The position numbers and the translations under genes are program-made. The notes beneath the pieces were generated by a model. That model was not told the DNA's origin. It did not search any database and worked only from the letters and a program-made list of their open reading frames with translations. A stretch of 64,000 bases of DNA from Haloarcula nitratireducens (GTDB lineage: Archaea; Halobacteriota; Halobacteria; Halobacteriales; Haloarculaceae): NCBI RefSeq assembly GCF_019599505.1, contig NZ_RKLT01000002.1:62001-126000 (forward strand), given 5' to 3'. The first letter of the stretch is position 1. Each line of letters begins with the position of its first letter. Positions 46,833-56,234 of this stretch are shown here, in pieces.

Positions 46833-47261
46833 TTACTTCAATCGCTCCTGCAGGAACGACGGATGCGCGGCGGTGACGCCGTCCAGCGTGAGTATCTCTT
46901 CCTCGATGACGGCGGCCAGCGAGTCCCCGTCGTCCGCTCGGACCTCCGCCATCAGCATGTGGTCGCCGCTCGACGTGTACAGCGCCTCGACGGCGGGGAC
47001 GTCCTTGAGCTTGCGCGTCGCCTCCACGTAGCGTTCGCTCGCGACGTCCATGCCGACCATCGCGATAGACTGTCCGGCGAGTTTCTTCGGGTCGATATCC
47101 GCGGAGTACCCGACGATGACGCCCTCGTCTTCGAGTTTCTTGATGTACTTTCTGACCGTCGGCTTCGAGACGTTGGCCCGATCGGCGATCTCCGCGTATG
47201 ATGCCTGTGCGTCCTCTTCGAGGACCGACAGGATCCGACGCTCCGTAGACTCGGCACTCAT
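46833..47261 (-). CDS. Lrp/AsnC-family transcription regulator
   Basis: The 142-residue product has an HTH (LEEDAQASYAEIADRANVSK, PTVRKYIKKLEDEGVIVGYS) and an RAM ligand-binding domain (MVGMDVASERYVEATRKLKD, ALYTSSGDHMLMAEVRADDG). Archaeal Lrp proteins bind amino acids or other small ligands as octamers. I chose ATG 47261. It is in the same direction as korAB upstream (94 bp gap), so it may follow them on one transcript or control them. An LrpA1-like regulator is a reasonable label. Confidence 0.93.
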   Translation of the reverse strand: MSAESTERRILSVLEEDAQASYAEIADRANVSKPTVRKYIKKLEDEGVIVGYSADIDPKKLAGQSIAMVGMDVASERYVEATRKLKDVPAVEALYTSSGDHMLMAEVRADDGDSLAAVIEEEILTLDGVTAAHPSFLQERLK

Positions 47262-47354
47262 GGAGCAATATTTACGATGCAAGAAAAAATATCTTCCGAA
47301 CCAGAAACCGGCGTTCTGGCCGTCGAAGGTGGGGTCGCCCTGACCGGGAGACCC

Positions 47355-48293
47355 TTACTTGTGGTGTTCGAGCAGGTTGTCGTAGGTCCGCTCCCACTCG
47401 GCGTCCTCGTCGAAGTACCGCTCTGCGAGCGGCTCCTCGGGCATCTCGCCGATCTGGCGCTTCTCCTGTCCGTAGGAGGGGCGGCCGTCCTCGACGTAGT
47501 AGCGGCCGGTCAGCACTTCGCCCTCGTGGAGCTTGTTCTCCGTCTCGAACATCATCTCGGAGGCCTCCTGCCGGTTCGAGACGTCGAAGTCGTAGTCGTC
47601 GGACTGCTGGATGTCCGTGTAGGGGACGTACTGCTTCGCGTCCTTGTTCCAGGTCGGGCACTGGGTCAGGAAGTCGATGTGCGCGAAGCCGTCGTGTTCG
47701 ATGGCCTCGGCGATGATCTCCTTGGCCTGGTTCGGGTTGACGGCGGCGGTCCGGGCGATGTAGGTCGCACCGGCGTTGAGCGACTGCGACAGCGGTCGGA
47801 TCGGCGTCTTCGCCGACCCGTGGGGCTGGGTCTTGGACTTGTGACCCTTCGGCGACGTGGGCGAGGTCTGCCCCTTCGTCAGGCCGAAGATCTCGTTGTT
47901 GAACACGATGTACGTCATGTCGTGGTTCTCACGAGCGGTGTGGATGAAGTGGTTCCCACCGATGCCGTAGCCGTCGCCGTCGCCGCCGGCGGCGATGACT
48001 TCCACGTCCGGGTTGGCCAGCTTCGCGGCCCGGGCGACGGGCAGCGAGCGGCCGTGGATGGTGTGGAAGCCGTAACTGTTGAAGTAGCTGTTCAGCTTGC
48101 CCGAACAGCCGATACCGGTGAACAGCGCGACCTCGTCGGGGTTGCGCCCGACCTCCGGCATGGCCTGTTTCAGCGCCTTGAGGACGCCGAAGTCGCCACA
48201 GCCCGGACACCAGGTCGCCTGCGGTTCGATTCCCGGTGTGAACTCGTCTCGCTCTATCTCGCGGTCGTCGCCGATTGCGCTAAATGCACTCAT
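47355..48293 (-). CDS. korB: 2-oxoacid:ferredoxin oxidoreductase subunit beta
   Basis: The beta subunit holds thiamine diphosphate and oxidises a 2-oxoacid to acyl-CoA and CO2, passing electrons to ferredoxin. The 312-residue protein has TWCPGCGDFGVLKALKQAM near 28, ALFTGIGCSGKLNSYFNS near 57, the TPP motif GGDGDGYGIGGNHFIH near 104, and the SPTSPKGHKSKTQPHGS loop near 147 (consistent with 2-oxoglutarate type). It starts 2 bp after the alpha-subunit stop. The pyruvate enzyme is the alternative. Confidence 0.93.
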   Translation of the reverse strand: MSAFSAIGDDREIERDEFTPGIEPQATWCPGCGDFGVLKALKQAMPEVGRNPDEVALFTGIGCSGKLNSYFNSYGFHTIHGRSLPVARAAKLANPDVEVIAAGGDGDGYGIGGNHFIHTARENHDMTYIVFNNEIFGLTKGQTSPTSPKGHKSKTQPHGSAKTPIRPLSQSLNAGATYIARTAAVNPNQAKEIIAEAIEHDGFAHIDFLTQCPTWNKDAKQYVPYTDIQQSDDYDFDVSNRQEASEMMFETENKLHEGEVLTGRYYVEDGRPSYGQEKRQIGEMPEEPLAERYFDEDAEWERTYDNLLEHHK

Positions 48294-48295
48294 AG

Positions 48296-50194
48296 TTAGT
48301 CACCCGCTGCGGGGAGGTACTTCATGTTGCTCGCGGCGAGGTCCTCGCCGTTGATGCTGGTCTCGAAGCCGTCGACGATTTCCTCGGGTTCGAAGGGGTT
48401 GCCGTTGTACTTGAGCAAGCTCGAGAGCTTGTCGCCGTACTTGCCGATCTCCTTCTGCGTGAGCCCGCGGAACTGCGCCGAGGCGTTCATCTCGACGACC
48501 AGCGCCTCGTCGACGGAGTCGAGCCACTCGCTGACTTCGTCGACGGGGTAGGGCATCATGTCGGATACGCCTAACGCCTTCACGGAGTGACCGTCCTCGT
48601 TGAGTCGGTCGACGGACTCGAAGACGGTGTCCTGTTGGCTGCCCCAGACGAGGATGCCGTGGTCGGCGTCCTCCGGCCCGTGATAGGTCTGGTGGCTCGT
48701 GTTCTCGTCTAAGTCTGCCCGGATGTCGTCGAGCTTGTTCATCCGACGCTCCATCTGAGCGATGCGGTTCTCGGGGTCCTCGCTGATGTGACCCGAGGGG
48801 TTGTGCTCGTTCCCGGTCGCCAGATAACGGCCGTCCTTCTGGCCGGGGACCGAGCGCGGACTGACGTTCGAGCCGTCCGCCGGTTCGTGGAGGAACCGCT
48901 GGAACTTACCCGAGGCGTGGTGTGCCGCCTCCTGGATCTCGTCCTCGGTCAGCACCGACCCGGGGTCGGCGTTGGCCTCTTCGTCGAAGTGACTGGCGGG
49001 CACGTTCCGGAGCTCGCCCTGGATCTTCTGGTCGTAGACGACGATGGTCGGGATCTGGTACTCGTAGGCGATGCGGAACGCCGAGCGCGTCTGCGTGTAG
49101 CACTCGCGGATGTTCGCGGGCGCGAAGACGACGCGCGCGGAGTCGCCCTGCGAGGTGTACAGGACGTGTTCTAAGTCGGCCTGTTCGGGCTTGGTCGGCA
49201 TCCCGGTCGAGGGACCGGCGCGCATCGCTTCGACCAGCACGAGCGGCGTCTCGGTCATCTCCGCGAGACCGAGCGGTTCGGACATCAGCGCGAAGCCGCC
49301 GCCCGAGGAGCCGGACATGGACTTGACGCCCATGTGCGAGGCCCCCAGCGCCAGCGCCGCCGCGGCGATCTCGTCCTCGACCTGCTCGGAGATCCCGCCG
49401 AACTCCGGCAGGTGTTGGGACATGATGGTGAAGACGTCGGTCCACGGGGTCATCGGGTACCCGGAGATGAACCGACAGCCCTCGTCGAGCGCGCCGTAGG
49501 AGATGGCGTTCGACCCCGAGAGGATGACCTGCTCCTCGTCGTGGGAGCCGTCCGGAACCTCGATGTCGTGGTCGATATCGAGCTCGGAGGCCGCGTCGTA
49601 GGCGTCCTCCAGGACGTTGAGGTTCGCTTCCTGCATGTCGCCGGCCATGTTCTGCTCGATGAGCTGTTCGAACTCCGAGGTGTCGATGTCGAGGATGGCG
49701 GCGGTCGCACCGATACCCGCCGTGTTCCGCATGATCTCTCGCCCGTGTTCCTTGGCGATGCCGCGCAGGTCCATCGGGACGAGGTGCCAGCCGTTCTCCT
49801 CGGCCTGCTCTTCGAGCTCTATCTCCTCGACGTCCGATTCGTCGAGCAGCCCCTCGTCGTACAGGAGAACCCCGCCCTCGCGGAGCTCGTCGAAGTTCTC
49901 GTAGAGGGGTTTCAGTTCCTCTTTGCCGTAGTAGGCCTCGTCCTGCGGGTTCCGGGCGAAGGAGTCGCCCAGCGCCAGCAGGAAGTTGTAGCCGTCGCCG
50001 CGCGACTGGACCGGTTCGTCCTTCGCGCGTACCTCTACGTACGTGTGGCCGCCCCGGATGCGCGACGGGTAGTGACGATGTGTGAAAACGTGAAGTCCCG
50101 AACGCATCAGGGCCTTCGCGAAGTTCTGGCTGGTCGAGTCGATCCCGTCACCGGAACCGCCAGCGATCCGCCAGATTAGTTCGTTGTCTGTCAT
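48296..50194 (-). CDS. korA: 2-oxoacid:ferredoxin oxidoreductase subunit alpha (gamma-alpha fusion)
   Basis: The 632-residue product carries the gamma part first (WRIAGGSGDGIDSTSQNFAK, HRHYPSRIRGGHTYVEVRAK), then the alpha domain (GSNAISYGALDEGCRFISGY, PMTPWTDVFTIMSQ) and the C-terminal VWGSQQDTVFESVDRL-type domain. Together with KorB it forms the alpha2-beta2 oxidoreductase used by haloarchaea in the citric acid cycle. A TATA-like TAATATAGT (50264-50272) lies 70 bp upstream. The gene starts the korA-korB-lrp string. Confidence 0.94.
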   Translation of the reverse strand: MTDNELIWRIAGGSGDGIDSTSQNFAKALMRSGLHVFTHRHYPSRIRGGHTYVEVRAKDEPVQSRGDGYNFLLALGDSFARNPQDEAYYGKEELKPLYENFDELREGGVLLYDEGLLDESDVEEIELEEQAEENGWHLVPMDLRGIAKEHGREIMRNTAGIGATAAILDIDTSEFEQLIEQNMAGDMQEANLNVLEDAYDAASELDIDHDIEVPDGSHDEEQVILSGSNAISYGALDEGCRFISGYPMTPWTDVFTIMSQHLPEFGGISEQVEDEIAAAALALGASHMGVKSMSGSSGGGFALMSEPLGLAEMTETPLVLVEAMRAGPSTGMPTKPEQADLEHVLYTSQGDSARVVFAPANIRECYTQTRSAFRIAYEYQIPTIVVYDQKIQGELRNVPASHFDEEANADPGSVLTEDEIQEAAHHASGKFQRFLHEPADGSNVSPRSVPGQKDGRYLATGNEHNPSGHISEDPENRIAQMERRMNKLDDIRADLDENTSHQTYHGPEDADHGILVWGSQQDTVFESVDRLNEDGHSVKALGVSDMMPYPVDEVSEWLDSVDEALVVEMNASAQFRGLTQKEIGKYGDKLSSLLKYNGNPFEPEEIVDGFETSINGEDLAASNMKYLPAAGD

Positions 50195-50263
50195 GGTGAA
50201 ATCCTCGGCCCCAGCTGTGGTGCCGTACCGGGAGATTGGGGGGCCACGACTAAAGATTTTCCA

Positions 50264-50272
50264 CTATATTAG
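50264..50272 (-). promoter_or_regulatory. TATA-like box upstream of korA
   Basis: TAATATAGT on the minus strand, in an AT-rich stretch, about 70 bp before the korA ATG. A leader of about 45 nt is expected. The 208-bp gap 50195-50402 holds no gene. Confidence 0.4.
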
Positions 50273-50402
50273 GGTCCATTAATTGTTATCAATAGCGCGA
50301 GGGCTCCTGATTTAACGATTTTTAAGAGTGTGGTGTGATTACTCACCTCATATCGGCCATCGAACGGTATCCCCGCCGGAGAGTCGGGACCGAATCGGGC
50401 GA

Positions 50403-51191
50403 TCAGTCCGCCAATCGTTCGAAGACGTCGAGGTCGTGACCGAGTAGGATCTCGGCGTCGGTCTCCCGCTGGAGGTCCCGACAGCGTTCCAGACTCGCCT
50501 TCCACGCGCCGTTGTTCCAGAGGAGCCCGGTCGCCATCGGCCGGCCCTCGTAGTTGGCCTCGACGTAGGCCTCGTCGCCGACTACCAACAGCGGGGCGTC
50601 CGGTCGCTCGACGAGCGCGCCGAGCAGTCCCGGCGTGTGCCCGGGCAGGTGGAGCAGTTCGACGCCGTCGGTGAGGTGGTAGCTGTCGCCGTGGACGACC
50701 CGCCAGTTCAGGTCGCGGTCGAAATCGCGCTGGAGGTACGCGATAGAGCCCTCGTCCGTGTTCGCGCTGAAGTACGCGAAGGGGAGTTCCTCGCGGTGGA
50801 CGTATATCGGAACGTCCGTGCCTTCGAAGGCGCGGAGGCCCCCGGCGTGGTCGAGGTGGAGGTGGCTCATCACCACGGCGTCGATGTCGTCGAGTCCGTA
50901 CCCTGCGTCGTCAAGGTCTGCTTCGAGGGGGTGGTCAGCCGCGTCGACGTGGGCGAACGCCTCGTACAGCGGCTCGGGCCAGTAGCCGTCGCCGGCCTCC
51001 GGGTGCGAGCCGGTGTCCCACAGAACCGTCAGCTCGGGCGTCTCGATCACGAGGTTCCAGACGACGTACGTCTCGTAGTCGTGGGTCGGCTCCCGGTTCG
51101 ACGCAGTGGCGACGCTGTGGCCGTCGACGACGAAGTTCCGGTCGGCCTTCACGCGCCCGCGGTCGACGAACGTGACAGTGAGGTCGTCCAT
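50403..51191 (-). CDS. Metallo-beta-lactamase-fold hydrolase (lactonase-like)
   Basis: The 262-residue product has the dinuclear zinc motif SHLHLDHAGG near 110 (HxHxDH), the ligand histidine of HLPGHTPGLLG near 179, the aspartate of VVGDEAYVEA near 201, and GHD near 254. The N-terminal WNLVIETPELTVLWDTGSHP run fits N-acyl-homoserine lactonases and related quorum-quenching hydrolases. Substrate is unknown; I chose ATG 51191 (MDDLTVTFVDRGRV). Alone between korA and an acyl-CoA dehydrogenase gene. Confidence 0.88.
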   Translation of the reverse strand: MDDLTVTFVDRGRVKADRNFVVDGHSVATASNREPTHDYETYVVWNLVIETPELTVLWDTGSHPEAGDGYWPEPLYEAFAHVDAADHPLEADLDDAGYGLDDIDAVVMSHLHLDHAGGLRAFEGTDVPIYVHREELPFAYFSANTDEGSIAYLQRDFDRDLNWRVVHGDSYHLTDGVELLHLPGHTPGLLGALVERPDAPLLVVGDEAYVEANYEGRPMATGLLWNNGAWKASLERCRDLQRETDAEILLGHDLDVFERLAD

Positions 51192-51283
51192 GCGCAGTGT
51201 AGGTCGGCTGACGAGAAAAACGCGGCGTGCGGACAGTTCGCACACCTAGCTGGGGCCGTCGGGACGGATCGATGTCCGTTCCT

Positions 51284-52438
51284 CTACTGCGGGGTCTGCC
51301 GGTAGATGAGGTTACGCTGGATGTCGTTCGCCCCCTCGTAGATGACGGGGATGCGAACGTCGCGGTAGACGCGGGCGATGCGGTTCTCGGTCAGGACCGA
51401 GCGGCCGCCGTGGAGCTGCATCCCCTTCTCGGCGCAGTCGGTGGCGGCCTCGGTCGCCTTCGTCTTCGCAAGGGCGGCCCAGTAGCCCGCGTTCTCCTGA
51501 TCCGCGACGCGGTCGGCGGCGTCCCACGTCAGCGACCGCGCGGACTGGAAGGCCAGTTGCATGTCGGCGAGCTTGTGCTGGACGGCCTGGAACTCGTCGA
51601 CGGTCCGGCCGAACGCCTCGCGGTCGTGGACGAACTCCCACGCCTCCTCGATGGCCGCCGCGGCCATCCCGATACCGTGACCCGCGACGACGACGCGCCC
51701 GTGGTTGAAGAACTCCGCGAGCATGTAGAAGCCCGCGCCCTCGGTGCCGACGAGGTTCTCCTCGGGGATGCGGCAGTCGTCGAAGACGATGTGTCCCTGT
51801 TTGGAGGCCCGAAAGCCCATCTTCTCGGGGATGTGCTCGGCGTCGTAGCCCTCGGCGTCCGTCGGGACGATGAACATCGAGAAGTTGCCGTAGCGGTTGT
51901 CCGGGTCGTCGCCGGTCTTCGCGTAGACGGTGAGCCAGTCGGCCTCGACGGCGTTGCCGACCCAGTACTTCTCCCCGTTGAGCACCCACTCGTCGCCCTC
52001 CTTCTCGGCGCTGGTGGTCATGCCGGCGAGGTCGCTCCCGGTCTGGGGTTCCGAGACCGCCAGTCCCGTGATCTGCTCGTTCTGGGCGACCGGTCGGAGG
52101 AACTCCTCGTGCTGGTCCTCGTTCCCGTGTTCCTCGACGATTTCCGCGCCGAAACTCGCCAGTTGCAGCGTGAGCGCGATGCCGGCGTCCGCTCGATAGA
52201 ACTCCTCTGCGACGGCGAGTACCTGATGTAAGTCGAGGCCGCGCCCGCCGAGGTCCTCGCCGAGGTCCTGTGCGACGAGGTCCGCGCTCATCCCCGCTTC
52301 GAGGATCTCCCAGGGGTACTCCCCGGACGCGTAGTACTCGGCGGCGTTGGGCGCGATGTGCTCTTGGGCGAACTCACGGGCCTCCTGCTTGACCTCGTGG
52401 GCACGTTCGGGTACGGGATACTCGGACAGTAACTCCAT
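51284..52438 (-). CDS. Acyl-CoA dehydrogenase
   Basis: FAD-dependent enzyme of 384 residues for the first step of acyl-CoA beta-oxidation. The pattern includes VAQDLGEDLGGRGLDLHQVL, ITGLAVSEPQTGSDLAGMTT (FAD-binding), WVLNGEKYWVGNAVEADW, EAFGRTVDEFQAVQHKLADM, and MQLHGGRSVLTENRIARVYR with the closing IPVIYEGANDIQRNLIYR. The catalytic base is the glutamate of YEGAND. I chose ATG 52438 (MELLSEYPVPERA). A lipoprotein gene is divergent. Confidence 0.95.
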   Translation of the reverse strand: MELLSEYPVPERAHEVKQEAREFAQEHIAPNAAEYYASGEYPWEILEAGMSADLVAQDLGEDLGGRGLDLHQVLAVAEEFYRADAGIALTLQLASFGAEIVEEHGNEDQHEEFLRPVAQNEQITGLAVSEPQTGSDLAGMTTSAEKEGDEWVLNGEKYWVGNAVEADWLTVYAKTGDDPDNRYGNFSMFIVPTDAEGYDAEHIPEKMGFRASKQGHIVFDDCRIPEENLVGTEGAGFYMLAEFFNHGRVVVAGHGIGMAAAAIEEAWEFVHDREAFGRTVDEFQAVQHKLADMQLAFQSARSLTWDAADRVADQENAGYWAALAKTKATEAATDCAEKGMQLHGGRSVLTENRIARVYRDVRIPVIYEGANDIQRNLIYRQTPQ

Positions 52439-52565
52439 GAGGGCAATGATGAATCGTGACAACATATACCTCGTGAAACTCGTAAGAACACCGACGGAGT
52501 TGTTTTCTCGAAAAATTTGATAATTAGGACAGTACGTTTTTCCGAGATACCACCAACCGGAGCGT

Positions 52566-53342
52566 ATGGATCGTCGTGACTACCTCACAGCGGGACTGGG
52601 CATCGGTGCGGCCGCGCTGAGCGGGTGTTCGTCCTTCTTGGCGGCCGCGGAGACGCCGCGACCCGTCGTCCCCGAAAACCGCCTCGATGCTACTGGCTGG
52701 GAAGAGACCGGAGACGAGAGCGGCACCGTCTTGGACGAGAGCTACGGGCCGGTGACGCTCGAAGCGGTCCAGCACACGCTCCAGTTTCAGGACGCCGCCC
52801 TCAGGAAGAGCGTCAGGGAACGGACGCTCGGAGAGGTCGACACCGCGCTGTCGATATTCTTCGCCTCCCGAGTCGACTTCAGTCCGAACCTCGACAACCT
52901 CCCGGCGGGTGCCGGACAGGCGGAGATCGTCGACCAGGTGCGAGCGAACGCCCGCGAGCAGTTCGAACAGCAGATGGAGAACCAGGGGCTGACGAACGTC
53001 GAAGAGGTCGGTACGGGAAGCATCGACATCGATACCGGGGAGACGGCCGAGACGGTGAACCTCTCCGCGGTGTACCCCTTCGAGGGTATCAGCTTCGACG
53101 TGAGCGAGGGCAAGAGCGTCGACGTGCCGGCCACGGACATCGCCATCGACGCCTTCCTCGCGGTCTGGCACCACGGCGACTACGTCCTCATCTCCGGTGG
53201 GGCACACCCCGCCGAGAACTTCGAGCAGACCATCGAGAGCGACCTGAGCGCGGGTATCAGCGTCTCGGTCGACATCGACCTCGGCCTGCAACCCGAAGCG
53301 TATCGGACGGAGACCCGCTCGCTCGTCGCGGGCGTGCGGTAA
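52566..53342 (+). CDS. Tat-type lipoprotein, DUF6517-like
   Basis: The 258-residue product starts MDRRDYLTAGLGIGAAALSG with a twin-arginine pair and a lipobox (ALSGC, cysteine at 21). The mature part has AVQHTLQFQDAALRKSVRER and PATDIAIDAFLAVWHHGDYV, with a plan similar to the lipoprotein at 28748-29383. The gene starts from an AT-rich divergent promoter region (52440-52565) shared with the acyl-CoA dehydrogenase. Function unknown. Confidence 0.78.
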   Translation: MDRRDYLTAGLGIGAAALSGCSSFLAAAETPRPVVPENRLDATGWEETGDESGTVLDESYGPVTLEAVQHTLQFQDAALRKSVRERTLGEVDTALSIFFASRVDFSPNLDNLPAGAGQAEIVDQVRANAREQFEQQMENQGLTNVEEVGTGSIDIDTGETAETVNLSAVYPFEGISFDVSEGKSVDVPATDIAIDAFLAVWHHGDYVLISGGAHPAENFEQTIESDLSAGISVSVDIDLGLQPEAYRTETRSLVAGVR

Positions 53343-53377
53343 CTCGCGGCAGCTCGGGGCGGCGTCCCGGGAGACGG

Positions 53378-55030
53378 CTACTCCGGTGCCGCGTCCTCGG
53401 GGACGCGACCCTCGACCATCGATTTATCGCCGTACTCCTCGCGGAGCGTCTGTTTGTCGAACTTCCCGGTCGCCGTCTTGGGCACCTCGTCGATGGTGAC
53501 GACGCTGTCGGGCACCCACCACTTCGGGTACGAGTCGAGGACGTGTTCGCGCAGTTCCCCGGCCAGCGAGTCGGTGTCGGCGTCCTCGGCGGGCACGACG
53601 AGCGCGAGCGGCCGTTCCTGCCAGCGTTCGTGGGGGACGCCGATGACCGCCGCCTCCGAGACGCTCTCGTGGGCCATCAGTTCGTTCTCCAGTTCCTGCG
53701 AGGAGATCCACTCGCCGCCGCTCTTGATGACGTCCTTCGAGCGGTCGACGATCTTGATGTAGCCGTCCTCGTCGACCGAGACCACGTCGCCGGTCTTCAG
53801 GTAGCCGTTCTCGAACTCCTGCTCGGTCGCTTCCGGGCGGGCGAAGTACTCCGTCGTCACCCACGGTCCACGGATGAGGAGTTCCCCGTACGCCTCGCCG
53901 TCGTGGGGGACCGCCTCGCCCTCGTCGTCTACGACCTCGAACTCCAGTCCCGGGACGATGAGCCCCTGTTTCGAGCGCTTTTCCAGTTGCGTTTCGTAGT
54001 CGGCGTCTTCGAGGTCGTGTTTGAGATGCGAGACAGCGCCGACCGGGGCCGTCTCGGTCATCCCCCACGCGTGGACGAGTTCGACGCCGTGGTCGTCGAA
54101 GAAGCGGATCATCGCCTCCGGGGCGGCGCTGCCGCCGACGACCAGCCGATCCAGCGTCGAGAGGTCCACGTCGTTCTCCTTGACGTAGTCCATCAGCCCC
54201 AGCCACACCGTCGGGACGCCCGCGGTGATGGTGACGCCCTCCGATTCGATGAGATGAGCGAGGTCCGCTGGCTCCGGTTGCGGGCCGGGGTAGACGTGTT
54301 TGGCCCCGCCGGCCGTCGCGGAGAACGGCAGGCCCCACGCGTTGACGTGGAACATCGGAACGACGGGCATCACCACGTCGTCCTCGGCCAGCGGGAGGCC
54401 CTGCGGCGTCTGGAGCGCCATCGTGTGCGACCAGAGCATCTGTTGGGTGTACTCGACGCCCTTCGGTCGGCCGGTCGTCCCCGAGGTGTAACAGAGCCCC
54501 GCGGGCCGCTCTTCCTCCAGTTCGGGCCAGTCGTACGTCGTCGAGTGGCCGTCGATAAAGGAGTCGTAGGCGACGGCGTCGAGGTCGGTCTCGGGCACCG
54601 ACTCGCCCATGACGACGAACCGCTCGACGGAGTCGAACGGGTCGGGGTCGTCCGCTACCGCGCCTTCCAATTTCGGAAGGAACGACTGATCGACGAAGAT
54701 CGTCTCGTCTTCCGCGTTCTCGACGATGTACTGGACGTGTTTATCGGGCAACAGCGGGTTAATGGTGTGGAGTTGCGCTCCCATCCCCGGTATCCCGAAG
54801 TACGTCTCGAAGTGACGATGATGGTTCCAGCAGAAGGTCCCGAGTCGTTCGCCGTCGCCGTACCCCGCGTCGTCGAGGGCGTTGGCGAGTTGGGCGACCC
54901 GGTCGGCGTAGGTGCCGTAGTCGTACCGCGTAATTCCCTCGTGGGTGCGAGAGACGACCTCGGTATCGGGGTACAGTTGTTCCGCGCGCCACAGGAACGG
55001 TCGAAGCGTCTGGGGTGAACCTCCCGGCAT
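53378..55030 (-). CDS. AMP-forming fatty acyl-CoA ligase
   Basis: Acyl-CoA synthetase of 550 residues that activates fatty acids with ATP and CoA. Signature motifs: GLCYTSGTTGRPKGVEYTQQ (P-loop-like A3, near 182), HAWGMTETAPVGAVSHL (A5), LKTGDVVSVDEDGYIKIVDR (A7/A8, near 424), SGGEWISSQELENELMAHES, and lysine of the PKTATGKFDKQTLR end (A10). The chain-length preference is not readable. It is convergent with the lipoprotein gene (36 bp), within 1 kb of the acyl-CoA dehydrogenase, so the two may serve one pathway. Confidence 0.95.
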   Translation of the reverse strand: MPGGSPQTLRPFLWRAEQLYPDTEVVSRTHEGITRYDYGTYADRVAQLANALDDAGYGDGERLGTFCWNHHRHFETYFGIPGMGAQLHTINPLLPDKHVQYIVENAEDETIFVDQSFLPKLEGAVADDPDPFDSVERFVVMGESVPETDLDAVAYDSFIDGHSTTYDWPELEEERPAGLCYTSGTTGRPKGVEYTQQMLWSHTMALQTPQGLPLAEDDVVMPVVPMFHVNAWGLPFSATAGGAKHVYPGPQPEPADLAHLIESEGVTITAGVPTVWLGLMDYVKENDVDLSTLDRLVVGGSAAPEAMIRFFDDHGVELVHAWGMTETAPVGAVSHLKHDLEDADYETQLEKRSKQGLIVPGLEFEVVDDEGEAVPHDGEAYGELLIRGPWVTTEYFARPEATEQEFENGYLKTGDVVSVDEDGYIKIVDRSKDVIKSGGEWISSQELENELMAHESVSEAAVIGVPHERWQERPLALVVPAEDADTDSLAGELREHVLDSYPKWWVPDSVVTIDEVPKTATGKFDKQTLREEYGDKSMVEGRVPEDAAPE

Positions 55031-55103
55031 ACCGTGTGCCTAGTGCTCACCCTACAAGAGGCTATGTGAATTAATCGTGAAAGAACTGCAGTTTCCGCTC
55101 CGC

Positions 55104-55706
55104 TCAGACCTCGATCTGTTGCATGAGACTGACGAGTTCCTCGAGTTCCGGGAACGTGTAGACCTTCACGTTGATGTCCGACTCCAGCGCGTGGACCCGC
55201 GAGTCGAACATCAGCGCCATCTCGTTGCCGCGGTCGCCGACCAGTTTGTCGACCATCCCGCTGCCCGGCCCGAACGTGAAGTTCGGCGTCGAGATGTCGA
55301 TGGTCGTGTCCAGCACGTTCGCCCACCCGTCGATGAACCCGCTGGTCATGATGTTGCCGATCTCCTGGATCGCCGAGCGCTCCATGTCGGTGAATCCCTC
55401 GCCGTCGGGGTTCGTCTCGCCCATGTCGCCGATCATGCCCTGGGCGAGGTCCTTCGCGCTCCGGGCGTTGAACAGGAAGAGGATGTAGCCGTGGGGTTTC
55501 TCGACCATCTCGATGCTGATGCCGATCTGCTTCTCGTCGCCGATGTGGGTCTTGATGTCCGGGATGTCGATGAAGTTGATCTTCGTTATCTCCATCTCCG
55601 TCTCCATCCCCGTCATCTGGCTCAGGTGGTCGGCCACGGTGTTTCCCCCCTCCTTGGCCATCTGGTTGAACAGGCCGAGCTTCCGGATATCTATCATCAG
55701 ACTCAT
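55104..55706 (-). CDS. cheC: Chemotaxis phosphatase CheC
   Basis: CheC removes phosphate from CheY-P. The 200-residue product shows two copies of the CheC module, each with the E..N..G active-site pattern: LGLFNQMAKEGGNTVADHLS (about 10-29) and FTDMERSAIQEIGNIMTSGF (about 106-125). Haloarchaeal genomes have several cheC genes, and this one is away from the main chemotaxis cluster. It is flanked by an acyl-CoA ligase and a small hypothetical gene, so it may act outside flagellar control. Confidence 0.92.
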   Translation of the reverse strand: MSLMIDIRKLGLFNQMAKEGGNTVADHLSQMTGMETEMEITKINFIDIPDIKTHIGDEKQIGISIEMVEKPHGYILFLFNARSAKDLAQGMIGDMGETNPDGEGFTDMERSAIQEIGNIMTSGFIDGWANVLDTTIDISTPNFTFGPGSGMVDKLVGDRGNEMALMFDSRVHALESDINVKVYTFPELEELVSLMQQIEV

Positions 55707-55783
55707 GCGTAGTCAGTCGGCCCCGACTTGCCGGCCCTCCCACATAAGCTATGCACCCCCATTTTCGCAGGCGAGAATCGGGC

Positions 55784-56167
55784 TTAGAACTGTTCTGCGG
55801 TGTCGATGCCGACGACCAGTCCGCACTCGCCGCTGTCGAAGTCGTCGTCGCCCTGGACGGCGTCGGCGAAGAGCAGTTCGGCCTGCTCGGTGTGCGCGAG
55901 CTTGACCGCCGACGCGACGCCTTCGTCGAAGTCGAACTCCGAGAGCAGTTCGTCGGCGTCCGACTCCGGAACCCGGTACGCCCGCGTCCCGTCGACGGTG
56001 ACGTAGGGCTCGCTCTCGAACTCGGAGTGTCGCCCGAGCAACTCGGGGTGGAAGACGACGAGCGCGTCCGCCAGCGCCCCCTGGTCGACGCCGACCGTCT
56101 CGGCCGCGTGGTCGATCCTCGCCTCGTCGATGGCAACTTCGTTCGCCGTCGTATCGTCGGGAGTCAT
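55784..56167 (-). CDS. Small acidic haloarchaeal protein, unknown function
   Basis: The 127-residue product is strongly acidic with a helical start (NEVAIDEARIDHAAETVGVD), a middle strand-rich part (SEPYVTVDGTRAYRVPESDA) and an acidic tail ending GLVVGIDTAEQF. The pattern of two halves joined by the VDGTRAYRVP turn resembles small ligand-binding haloarchaeal proteins, but I recognise no family. It is 77 bp upstream of cheC, same direction. Confidence 0.75.
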   Translation of the reverse strand: MTPDDTTANEVAIDEARIDHAAETVGVDQGALADALVVFHPELLGRHSEFESEPYVTVDGTRAYRVPESDADELLSEFDFDEGVASAVKLAHTEQAELLFADAVQGDDDFDSGECGLVVGIDTAEQF

Positions 56168-56234
56168 CGTTCGCTTTCCCCTTCGTGGTCGTCGCCTTTC
56201 GTTCTGACGGCCCCCGCCGACGCGAACCGATCAC

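Noticed and set aside
55784..56234. Arg-rich frames antisense or in other frames near the small acidic gene.
   Set aside because: They have shadow composition and no start signals.
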